This document shows, one piece after another, positions 54,911-64,000 of a stretch of 64,000 nt of DNA (the stretch's first letter is position 1; every line of letters starts with the position of its first letter). The stretch covers positions 36,298,329 to 36,362,328 of the forward strand of contig OZ024880.1 in NCBI GenBank assembly GCA_964017185.1, in the 5' to 3' direction. Position numbers and translations under genes: made by a program. The DNA comes from Rugalucina vietnamica. Its lineage: Eukaryota > Mollusca > Bivalvia > Lucinida > Lucinidae. A model generated the notes under the pieces. That model had not been told where the DNA came from. It did not search any database and saw only the letters and a list, made by a program, of their open reading frames with translations.

Positions 54911-55451
54911 AATGTTATCTTATCGCATGTACACATTTGTAATAATTTTTGCTATTTACTGACACGATGCGAGAGCGGCAGTAAGCACCGACAGTTATTG
55001 AACTTTGATATTAAGGGAGGTTACCCTCGGTTATCAATTTGAGACAATCGTTTATGATTACCTCTCTCTTACTTTCAACGTATTGAACAGCGCTCTTAAT
55101 TTAGGCATCTCGACGACAGGTATTGCATTCAAGGAGATTTAAATAGTGGTATTTAAACGAAATTTACAGCTACTGCCGTTTTATTCCAGTTACCCAGGGC
55201 ACTATATTAAAACACTTTGCAATATTTGAGCTACGTAATGAGAGCAATTCTGCAGAAGCCAGACAGCACCTGCGCATTGACCTAAATATCACCATTTTCT
55301 TTTTTGTTGTACTTATATTTCATTATTTATCTTTACTGATGTTTTCATGCTTCTAAAAGAGAAGTAATTGATAAAAAGGCGATATATATTCAGAATAGAA
55401 GAGAGGAATACTCGACACAGTTCCCGTTTTGGACTCTACCACAGACCGCCT

Positions 55452-57096
55452 ATGTCCAGACATCTGGTATTTGTATATGGCACACTAAAACGAGGCCAAC
55501 CAAACGAGTACCTTATCAACAAAATAAAGGATGCTAACTATATCGGGAAAGGTGTCACGTGCCAGAAATATCCGCTTGTGATTGGTGGACATTGGAGGCT
55601 GCCGTATCTCCTAAAGTTGGATGGACAGGGAAAGGTTGGTGGCTTTTCATTACGAAAACATGCCCTTACAATAAACTGAGATTTTTCCCGATGTTAAAAT
55701 TGAAACTTCCTTCGAAAAAGTACTTTTCATGGACATGCTTTCTAATGAATCGACCTTACCTTAAGCTTTCGACCGAATCTGGGTATACACGAAATGCAAA
55801 ACGATTGTTGTTGTTGGTTTACTCAAAATATCATTATTGACTTCAAATATTAAGGTCTATTTTGACATTTCTTTTATCAAAAACAAAAAAAAGGTGTTTA
55901 CCTTTTTTATATTGATGCTGGACTCATTAGACAGCTGCGCTTACAGAGTCAAGTTGGACACCCAGTAAACCATAATTTGCTCTCAACATTAAAATGCATG
56001 CAGGTATTACTAGAATAAATAAAGTCTCTTTTGAGGATGTGTTAATGGTAGTTATTTTAATCTTTTAGAATGTGAAAGGTGACATTATCGAAGTCGATGA
56101 TGAAGGGCTAAGAATTCTTGACGATTTTGAAGAGCACCCTGATTGGTACGAGAGAATGCAGACCGAAGTAAAGGCATTGACTGGTAAGCCGTTTTCTAGT
56201 TTATCATTGCGCAATTATAATGCATCTATACTATGAGTGTAAGTTAGCTTTAAAAATGCAGCTTTAAGAAAAAAGTGACTTAATTCTATGACATTGGACA
56301 TTTTCAAGTTTAGAGCTAGATGGCAAAGTGATGTTTACTAATCTCAACCCTAGTTTGACGGAGACAAACAATACATAGACCTGTTAATACATGTTTGGAA
56401 GACATTTTCGGTGCTATTCGTGTCCGTCAATATGGATCTGAACCTTCAATCGGTAAAGTGAATACTAGGACGACCATGAAGACTGATTTGCCGTAACTAA
56501 GAAAAATCTAAATGACAGAAAATCCGCTTACACGTATATCTGTTTTAAGACTAAGCATTTTGGGTTTTTATTTCTATTGATACAGGAAAAGACCATGAAC
56601 AGAACCCGACTATCTTAAACTGTTGGGTGTACTTTTGTAAAACCTATGATGAAAACGACTTGAAATCACCGCACTACGACGACTATGATTCTTATGGCAG
56701 ACACGGACAAGCGTATGATCTCAGGTAAAAAAAAATAGACAATGTACATGTATATGCATTTAAACCAATCATGTTTATCGAGAGCTTTTTCTGGTAGGCA
56801 CATAGGAATTGACGAGCTGCTGGGTGCTTCCACACAGAACTACATACAGTCTGCTAGACTGGCTTTTACATGTTTTGCATGATTGTGATACTTTCTTCGT
56901 TTGGTTAGATTGGTTTGACTAGATATTTTGAATCGCTTTTTGTGATTATAATACATTCATGCCGAGGAATGTTTGTTTTCGATTTCATGGATGCATGTAT
57001 GACTTGCATACATGTTCGTCTGCTAAATCGTACTTAATGATTTTTCGTTTCAGTGAAAACAAGGACCACCCAAGTAACAGACAAACGAACTCCTGA
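55452..57096 (+). CDS. GGACT: Gamma-glutamylaminecyclotransferase (GGACT), intact copy B, four exons
   Basis: Exons 55452-55634, 56069-56183, 56586-56724 and 57054-57096 join in phases 0, 1 and 2 to 480 nt, 159 aa (human GGACT has 153). Junctions: GGAAAG|GTTGGT, TTTTAG|AATGTG, ACTG|GTAAGC, GATACAG|GAAAAG, CTCAG|GTAAAA, GTTTCAG|TGAAAA. The fold's YGTL loop is in SRHLVFVYGTLKRGQPNEY (residues 2-20), PLVIGGHWRLPYLL follows near 41-54, and LRILDDFEEHPDWYER near 75-90 carries the conserved acidic residue that acts as general base in this family. HYDDYDSYGRHGQAYDL near the C-terminus matches the human HHDSYDS...HG region. The known enzyme cleaves gamma-glutamyl-epsilon-lysine released from transglutaminase cross-links to 5-oxoproline and lysine, in the cytosol. 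ATG 55452 was chosen because the longer upstream frame has no ATG. AATAAA at 57400 is a possible poly(A) signal. Confidence 0.92.
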
Positions 57097-57177
57097 TATT
57101 AACTATTTGCAGTAATATTTGATATCTAAATTGTCTTTACACATACTGAACAAAAAAGTTAAGGAAGTTGTGTTTTT

Positions 57178-57390
57178 AGGCCTCGTCACATACCTGTATT
57201 AGCGAAAATCATTCGACGCAGACTTGCATAAAAATGTTATTCTATCATGTATTGCGATTTCTGGACGAAATCGTAATCCATCGTGTTCCGTTCGTTTAAA
57301 AGATTAGTTTTAAAACGTTCCACCAGAAATTGCTAAAACATGACAGATTTACTTTTTACGCAAGTCTGCGTCGAATGACTTTGGGGCCAT
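57178..57390. mobile_element. MITE downstream of GGACT copy B
   Basis: Same element as 37725-37930: AGGCCTCGTCACATACC and ATTCGACGCAGACTTGC at the left, GCAAGTCTGCGTCGAATGAC and GGGGCC at the right. It carries small differences from A, including an extra CCTGT near the left end. Confidence 0.75.
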
Positions 57391-57975
57391 CATATACAAA
57401 ATAAAAGAATCGAATCAATTTGAGAATGAATGGATAATATCAAGTGTATACTTTTCTGTATGTCTTTGTTGGAATGTTTACTTTGCGACAGTTCTTTGTA
57501 TTTCTTTTTCGTGTAAACGCACCATTAATTGTCTTGTTATAGGAGCGTTTGTCTAAGGTTTTGTAGCGAATAATGAGGGTCTGAAGAGAGGTTTCGAGAA
57601 TCTCAAAAACTGCTAACAAAGGCATTCATGTGTAATTATTGTCACACACTTCATTTAATGTCTCCGAAAATATGGGTCGTGGCAAGAAGAATGTGTTGAA
57701 TTTCGAACAGCAATTAACTAGAACGAAGCACACAGATAGCTTTTATTTTCACTTCAAGATTATATGTACAAATCCAAATATTTCTCCATTTTAACAATGA
57801 GGTTGGTAGACGAAGATTATGTTGTTGTGACCAGGCTTGGACATGTATCACGATTTTCGTTGTTGAAGTTGTTGCTAACCACTCTACAGTTAAGCCTTTA
57901 TATGTTTCCGCGTCATTTTTAGTAGTTGGTAAACATACCAATTAGTGACGGATTAGGGCCTTACCATCAGGGACA

Positions 57976-58200
57976 CATGTCCGTGAAATAAATACCCACT
58001 TACTGTATATAGTAAAACTGGGGCTTACAGGGAATACACATTTTTCTCATTTTAAATCCAAAACATAGATTCATGATGGGTACTCGACAGAACCGCCTCG
58101 CCGCGGCGGTTTTAACCTATACCCACAATGAATGTTTTGAGCAAAAATATTAAAAATATATATATATTTAATGATTTTTTTTTCTACCGCTAAAAATTGG
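57976..58200 (-). repeat. Hairpin repeat family H, minus strand (copy B position)
   Basis: Near-identical to 43423-43640, including AGAACCGCCTCGCCGCGGCG; differs by a missing TA in CCTATACCC and one extra T in a T run. Confidence 0.75.
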
Positions 58201-59124
58201 CGTGTTTTCGTAATACATGTACACTCGTTAAACCAACACGTGGTTAACGTAGTTATCATGAGTGCATCAACGTGATTTCAAACACCCGTCATGTTATAAG
58301 TTTGCATTTCAAGCCAAAACGTGGTTTGAAATATTTTGAAGATTGTCTAAAATAGAAATTCTAAGCAAAAAATGAAATCTAATTCTTCTAGGTCTTGTTA
58401 ATGACTGCTTGCCATTGAATGTCAAAGCTAAGATTTATGGAGTGACACGTCTCACGTGTGAAATAACCTGTAAATTGGGCGTCAGACTTTTGCAGTCATA
58501 TAGCGGTGCGAAAAGAATGTGCATTTTCTAATGATATTTTTATTTTATATTTTTTTCAACCGATTTAACTTGAATAAACCATTTTCGCGGAATGTAAACT
58601 GACACAGGCAAATCAGTTTTTGAGTACAAGTCCAATAACGCGAGTCCAAGAACTTTGTAGCATGCTCAAACGCGTTTTCAAATGAATTCTGTAAGGTTAA
58701 TTCAGGCGAGTTTTACAGAACGGCAAGGTGCACATGCACTTTAAAAGAGTGTAAAATGCTCTATATACTGACAAATAGCGTAATTGTAATCCTTATGGTA
58801 ATCGGTTTGGTTCTTAAGTAATTTCCTGAATGACGCCGAGACTTTACAAATGTCTAGAATGCATTAAATTGCTATGCGTAATCGCGTAATTGCTTTCTGT
58901 GAGTCATTTTTAAAAATACTTAAAACACCCAAATTACAACGTTCGTAAATACTCGTAATTTGAGAAGACGCAACGACAATGAAACCATTTGTATGAGTGT
59001 AAACATAATAAACCTCTGCAAAGTTTCCGATCAAGTCTGTACAACCTAGAAAACTGTACAGAGGCTTGAAATAACATTTCGAAAATTTGCCCATGCAATT
59101 TATAGAGATTCTTTCCAGGCGCTA
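58201..59124. other. Duplicated non-coding sequence
   Basis: Matches 43641-44589 with few substitutions and a 12-bp difference near 58697 (GTACGCTAAAATTG words of A absent). Confidence 0.5.
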
Positions 59125-59345
59125 AAAAAACGAAAATTGTATTGTTTTGGTATTTTCAATATTGTTGCTAAAACATAGATTGTGGGTACTTGGCGTGGCG
59201 GCTCTAACGAGTATCTATGTTTTGGAGCAAAAAAAAAAAAAAAAAAAAAAGGTATATTCCTGCAAACCTCAGTTTTTCTGTATGATAGTGGGGTTTACGT
59301 GGGTATACATTTCACGGAAATATTTTCTGATGTGAAAACAAGAGT
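59125..59345 (+). repeat. Hairpin repeat family H, second arm kept (copy B position)
   Basis: TTGCTAAAACATAGATTGTG, GCGTGGCGGCTCTAACGAG, TATCTATGTTTTGGAGC then 21 A. In copy A the stretch from the second arm through the A run is missing. The A run makes the two overlapping lysine-rich frames here. Confidence 0.8.
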
Positions 59346-59555
59346 ATACTACAGTAATTACAGGAAGAGAAACCAAACATACTGATACATCGGTTTGGCT
59401 TTTAGAAAATCTATGAAAAAGGACATCAAGTTTATACTGGAGGCACTTATCTTGACAGGAAAAGTTGAAGTGACTATGTTATTTACTAAAGAAAACACTA
59501 TAATTAGGGGTTCAACCTATCAATAAAATTAAAACATGTAAACATTGAGGAAACA

Positions 59556-59666
59556 ATGACGCATTTCGATGAAATCTTTTTTAAGTATTTGGAGAGATTA
59601 AGAAAATATATGGACGGTCTGGATCATTCTAACGACGATCTAGTGACTGTCATCGGTGTCAAGTAA
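59556..59666 (+). CDS. Small ORF, 36 aa (copy B)
   Basis: Same sequence as 44977-45087, ATG to TAA, no base changed. See that entry for what is visible. Identity over 111 bp is only slightly better than the duplicated surroundings, so it is weak evidence of selection. Confidence 0.25.
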   Translation: MTHFDEIFFKYLERLRKYMDGLDHSNDDLVTVIGVK

Positions 59667-60379
59667 TGTATGGAACAGGGCGTCATATATTGTTAACGAT
59701 TTGTGAAATGGTGAAATCAAACAGTGGGTTCAAATGACTCGTTTGCAAACCCTCACTCCCAGTCGCATTTGTTTCCCGTGAGGTTCTTTGTTATGCAGTG
59801 GTAGGAACGCTTTATACTGTGAATTCGCGCCATACCAAAGGCGTTCAAATTGGTACCGGTGGCTACCTTGCTTGACCATTAGCATTAAAAGCAATCACTG
59901 GTCAATGCCTTTTGTGTTGACGAGAACTGTTCATCTTGATTTACAAAAGGCAAACCTCCATTTTGTCAGATTAAAATCAAGTGAATGTTCTGTTCTTTTC
60001 ATGACCATTGTTAATTTCATCATTTGATTTTTGCATGATCGTATGACGCGATTCAGTTTCCTCCAAGTCAAACTTATTTCTACTTTTCTGTCTTTGTATT
60101 AGACATCCATTGTGTAAAGATTTGAAATTTCAGTAATATTTACATATATTTGGCTATCGTCGCCGGTTTATAAAGGGTCACTGATGAGGGTTCAGTACTC
60201 GAAATTGCGCAATATGGCCAATACTATCTCCCCTTGAACATTCTCACTGCTTCCAATGGATCAAACTTTTATATTTTATTTGTGTGAACATGGATTATCG
60301 TACAATCATGAATTCTATGTTGAGTTCGGCTTTGTCTAGGGTTGATCAAAATTAATTTAGTGTTTGCTTGTCTGAAAAA

Positions 60380-60423
<44 letters not shown>

Positions 60424-61980
60424 ATACCTATGTTTATCTAAATATCATTCTGTGATAATGAGCACATAATATAATAGTGAGCACATTATATATATATAAT
60501 GATGGTACATGAATTAACAGTTCTTGAGAAATAGACACCAAAACGAGATGAAATGAGGATCTTTACAGACGTACAGCTTTTAAAAATCTTAACACAGTAG
60601 ATACGAGAATGTAGGATAAGAATGTACAATGCACATACCACATCATTAGTGTACGTATAAGGTTAAGAAGTATTATCTGTAATAGGTTAGTCTGGCGAAG
60701 AATCCAGTCGTATTAAACCTGACTTCCGGAAATATTCTTAGACACGTATCTGATCTACTGTAAAAGAGTTTCTGTTGTAAATAATGTCAAGGGTTTATAG
60801 ACAGAAACCTTTAAATGGCAAGGTCATTGTTTGGTGTTGAAATGACGGAAGTCGTCCTGATGTTCTCTTATCTGTGTCCTGTGAAAAGGAGGAAGGCAAG
60901 ATGGTCTTAAACAAGTAATTAAAGACATACAGTATCACTGATAGTCGTTGAAATAATTATTCAGTATGAATTTCGGTTGGTAGCTCTTACTGGCAAATAA
61001 GATAAACAGATCTGAAAAAGGCATTATTATGTTATATTCCTACACGTTGCTGATATGGAAGTGTTAATGTTATTTGACAAATACTTCATCAAACAATTAA
61101 TTGCATAATAAACTAAACGCACAAAATGCTGTAGTTTATGCATGCTTATAATGTCCTTACATTTAGTACCAGGAGACGAGTTTTACGAAAACTTCATGAA
61201 ACGTGATTAAATGAATATTCTTAGAAAGTCAGTGTCGCTGAGACTACCAATGTGCCAAAATCGGCTAAGCGGTTCTGTAGATATAATCATTGTTTACTGC
61301 ATTTTACAATGGCGGTTAATAGAGGCCGCCATTGTGTTTCACTAGTCACGTGACAAAAACTGAAAAATACCAGCATTTGTCTATTTTTAAAACTCGAAAA
61401 ATGAATAGGCTAATTTCATCGCATAAATGAAAGGCATTGTGCATACATTCTTACTTTAATCTAGATGCAAATGGCTGATATTAATCTTTTTTTATGATTG
61501 TGAGGGTGCATATATTATGTCACTCCCTCACAGCCCTATGAAAACATATAATTTGGCCAAATGTAGCCTGCGAACATAAGAGAATATATACATGTATTAT
61601 AGTCGATGAACATATTAATAAACATGAAAAGACGGCGCGCAGCCTCATATCCGCCCTATAAGTAAAACTATTCTAACCACAAACGAATGTATAGGGAGGG
61701 TGGGAGGATGCAAAAACATATTCTTTTGTCCACAAAAATATTTCAAGTAGTCATGTGACCAATCAAGCTATAACAGTAGCGACATTATATGTTAAAATGA
61801 TAATAGTCAAAGGGAAGTGACAATATACTGGAATCTTCATAATTAAGGCATTTAATAATATGAAAAATGCTGCATATGCTTTAATTGTCTGCTAATCGTC
61901 TACGAAACCACGACGAAGTAAACATGCAAGTCGTAAACACTCATGAAGATAAGAACATTTATCAAGTTGAGCAACTTTGT
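59667..61980. other. Duplicated non-coding sequence to the end of copy B
   Basis: Matches 45088-47427. Holds the longer ACT tract (60380-60423) and the short TA tract (60487-60500). No gene recognised. Confidence 0.5.
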
Positions 61981-62504
61981 AACAGACCTGCATTTCTATC
62001 TGCTGTTTTATCGAAACCAGATTATCGAAACCATTTCTATCTGCTGTTTTATCGAAACCAGATTATTGCTACATGCGTATGCAATTTTCACAGCTCATCA
62101 ACACACTTCACTTCAGTGTTGTATCTGGGTTAAAGAAATTGAATTGCATTTATGTACGAGGACCACTATGGAATTAACAACAAATGGTTGTGTCAGACAC
62201 AAACATTCGCTTCAGTTTCAAACAATTAACACGTATGTGTAATTATATATCTGTAAGTTTGACGTTTGTGTACATGTAATATGACTTTGCATATTTACAT
62301 TTACATTGTAGGGAAATGCTTGGCTTTGGTCAAAATTGTAATGCTGAGTAAACACAACTTGTGACCAGATTTAACGTATTTTGATGAAATTGTACACGCA
62401 AACCAAACATGCTCAGACAGCAATACATGCAAGACTTATTGTTTGTCCAGTTCTCTTCTGTTCAGTTCCCATGACCACCATCGTTGCCAGTATATGAAAG
62501 AAAA
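61981..62504. other. Unique sequence after copy B, with a 41-bp tandem duplication
   Basis: CATTTCTATCTGCTGTTTTA occurs at 61991 and 62032, each followed by TCGAAACCAGATTAT: two copies of a 41-bp unit directly beside the duplication breakpoint. Nothing else recognised. Confidence 0.65.
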
Positions 62505-62935
62505 AGGTACAAGTAGGCAAAGATCAGGAAAAGGCGCAATCAGAAAAAGATTTCCACCCCAAAAACCGAGGTGGGAAAAAACAAACTAACAATTAGGTAC
62601 TTATACCATGAAAACATATCGTCTGCCGAATGAGCAGCTATTTTCCCAATAGACAGCAACTCAGTTACATAAACTTAACTAAAAATGTGAAAACATACAT
62701 AAGGCGCCAACAGCACAAAAAATTTTAAACACCAAGACATAAAACAAAAAGAGCCACCATAGAAGTATCGCCTTGGCACGATCAGTAACACAAAGTTACT
62801 GGCGAGCTTAAACCAGTTTTACATGGCCATAACCTCACCCTCAGCTTCTGCGGTGGTTCATAACATTTAGTTAGTTCTTCGGTCCTCGTGGTGAATCTCT
62901 AACTAGTCAATGAATCATCAAGAACAAACAACTAA
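62505..62935 (-). repeat. Dispersed repeat R1, minus-strand copy 4
   Basis: AGGTACAAGTAGGCAAAGAT, CCACCCCAAAAACCGAGGTG, ATACATAAGGCGCCAACAGC, CGATCAGTAACACAAAGTTA, CCTCAGCTTCTGCGGTGG and TCTCTAACTAGTCAATGAAT, the reversed R1 order. It includes the AACTAGTCAATGA head also seen in the 16.8-kb copy, so it is nearly full length. Confidence 0.85.
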
Positions 62936-63450
62936 ATCATGATAAATCTTCTCAATATAAGTATGCTCAAAGTCCAACGTTCTTGAAATTTTGCATGTAG
63001 CACTAATTGGAGACATTATCTCTAATAATCTTAAAAAAATGTTTACCTGACAGAAAGTCGATTTCAATAAAATGTCACTTACTGAGAATGGACCTTTCAC
63101 CCACACATTTGTCCCTTTCAGCATTATTCATAATAACTATGTTATGTATTTTTCTGCTTAACCCATTGATTGTTGTGTTTCAATTATGAAACATGAATAT
63201 AGGCTAAGGATTTAGGTGTAATTGGAGGTAAACTTAATTTTGCGTTGCATTAAATCCACATAAAATAAAGTTAATGGAAATATTGATATCAAATTCCTTT
63301 TTTGCAATTCTAATATAGTTCTGTTGTTAACTTGTTGACTTCAGGAGTGACCGACCTCATGTGACTAATAAGTTGCCATGCTCGTAGTGTACTAAATAAA
63401 AGATCCAAAATATTTCAACTTGAAAGGACAATATAAAGTGTTCATTTAGC
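62936..63450. other. Intergenic, nothing recognised
   Basis: Short frames on both strands have no domain. Confidence 0.4.
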
Positions 63451-63660
63451 TCTCAGTGTAAGGCCACATGATTAGCTAATAAGATGGTACCAAGGCCAGC
63501 ATCTGTCCGTCCGTTCGCCTGTCCCTTCTTTAAAATATGAATGTTTCCGAAACGAGGAGGCATAACACAACCAAACATCATTACAGCTGCGTTCACTTAT
63601 TAATATACCCCTGCAATATTCAGAGATAAATTGACAACTCTTCTTGTTTTTGAAAAACCG
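63451..63660 (+). repeat. Dispersed repeat: TTTAGCT / GTCCGTCCG terminus and ACCCCTGCAAT words
   Basis: CATTTAGCTCTCAGTGTAAG, CCAGCATCTGTCCGTCCGTT and CGCCTGTCCCTTCTTTAAAA follow the order of the 2591 repeat. TATTAATATACCCCTGCAAT and AGATAAATTGACAACTC then resemble the arm of the 41.25-kb MITE (TAATAACATACCCCTGCAAT, AATAAATTGACCCC). Confidence 0.5.
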
Positions 63661-64000
63661 TCACCGGCAAGAAATGGACAACTGTAGGAATTTGTTTATA
63701 TAATTTGATAAGTATGAGGGTAGATATTTACTCTGTGTATTAAACTTCCAGATCTTGTGATGTTGTATGCCTAAATTAATTACATAACATATGAAGTCCA
63801 ATTTGTAACAAAAATTGCTGATATTCGAGTTTTAAGATTAGTCAAAGAACCTTGGTTAATGGTTTGTAATTTATTTTTGTAATTTATGAATGAATAACCG
63901 TATTCGTACTAAGGCTGAAAATTTGGTGTCTTTATGAGCACTATTTATTTGGTTACACCCTGATTTTCATTCAATGTGCATTTTAGAATGTCATTGTAAA
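63661..64000. other. Window end, nothing recognised
   Basis: AT-rich sequence with no supported feature. Confidence 0.4.

Larger units (their letters stand above)
54720..61980 (+). repeat. Segmental duplication, copy B (GGACT unit)
   Basis: Direct repeat of 30440-47427, lacking the repeats inserted in the 5' intron of A and lacking 4907 bp at the junction GGCATTCATGTGTAATTATT (57621-57640). Homology ends at ACTTTGT (61974-61980), after which B continues with unrelated AACAGACCTGC. Downstream of the gene the copies differ only by scattered substitutions, microsatellite lengths and short indels. Confidence 0.9.

Noticed and set aside
55368..55451. 28-residue N-terminal extension of GGACT copy B
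   Set aside because: The upstream frame starts at TTG directly after a stop and has no ATG. The ATG at 55452 matches copy A and the family start.
55452..57096. Copy B as a processed (retro) copy of A
   Set aside because: All three coding introns are present at the same positions, so it is a DNA-level duplication.

Overview
This 64 kb window is AT-rich, intron-containing animal DNA, most probably from a marine mollusc and quite likely a bivalve. No sequence in it fixes the species. The inference rests on its repeats: tRNA-headed SINEs whose body ends in GACTGGGACGTTAAAC plus an (A/C)-rich CAAACAAA tail, a microsatellite-plus-157-bp-core 'pearl/Helitron-like' element, a CR1/L2/jockey-type LINE with a C-terminal CCHC-like knuckle, and many inverted-repeat elements. 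No rRNA, CRISPR array, prokaryotic gene or intact virus is seen.

Only two host genes are well supported. (1) A tandem pair of gamma-glutamylaminecyclotransferase (GGACT) genes lies on the + strand. Copy B (four coding exons, 55452-57096) is intact, 159 aa. Copy A (35998-37643) has the same exons, but a net 11-bp loss in exon 3 shifts the frame and ends the protein at 138 aa. Both copies have an upstream CCAAT/TATA/splice-donor block (30.5 kb and 54.8 kb). The 5' intron of A has swollen to about 5.3 kb through a LINE fragment, a tandem array carrying 12 perfect nuclear-receptor DR1-type sites, and a mariner-like MITE. (2) A minus-strand gene of unknown function (14605-18661) has three coding exons with clean splice sites. 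It encodes a serine/lysine-rich, probably disordered protein with a tryptophan-rich C-terminus.

Layout: 0-7.6 kb, repeats, three SINEs and a TCCGTA-saturated element; 7.7-13.9 kb, a 6.2-kb foldback-like element whose arms are tandem ~550-bp units, itself invaded by a MITE and a SINE; 14.6-19.4 kb, the unknown gene, with a TCGCGA-saturated element in its large intron; 19.5-23.0 kb, inverted-repeat elements; 23.1-26.5 kb, a 44-bp minisatellite interrupted by a SINE; 26.65-30.1 kb, a 5'-truncated LINE; 30.4-47.4 kb, duplication copy A; 47.5-54.7 kb, a LINE ORF1 relic split by a pearl-like array, a SINE with a perfect target duplication, and degenerate tandem repeats; 54.7-62.0 kb, duplication copy B; 62.0-64.0 kb, further repeats.

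The strongest structural story is the GGACT segmental duplication. Promoter and intron 1 are strongly diverged between copies, whereas the region 3' of the gene is nearly identical over about 5 kb. Copy B lacks 4907 bp present in A, with a CATG microhomology at the junction. No new multi-gene system was found. The most unusual items are the DR1-site array, the foldback element and the three elements built wholly of one degenerate short motif. Repeat-family names are inferences from structure; no database was searched.
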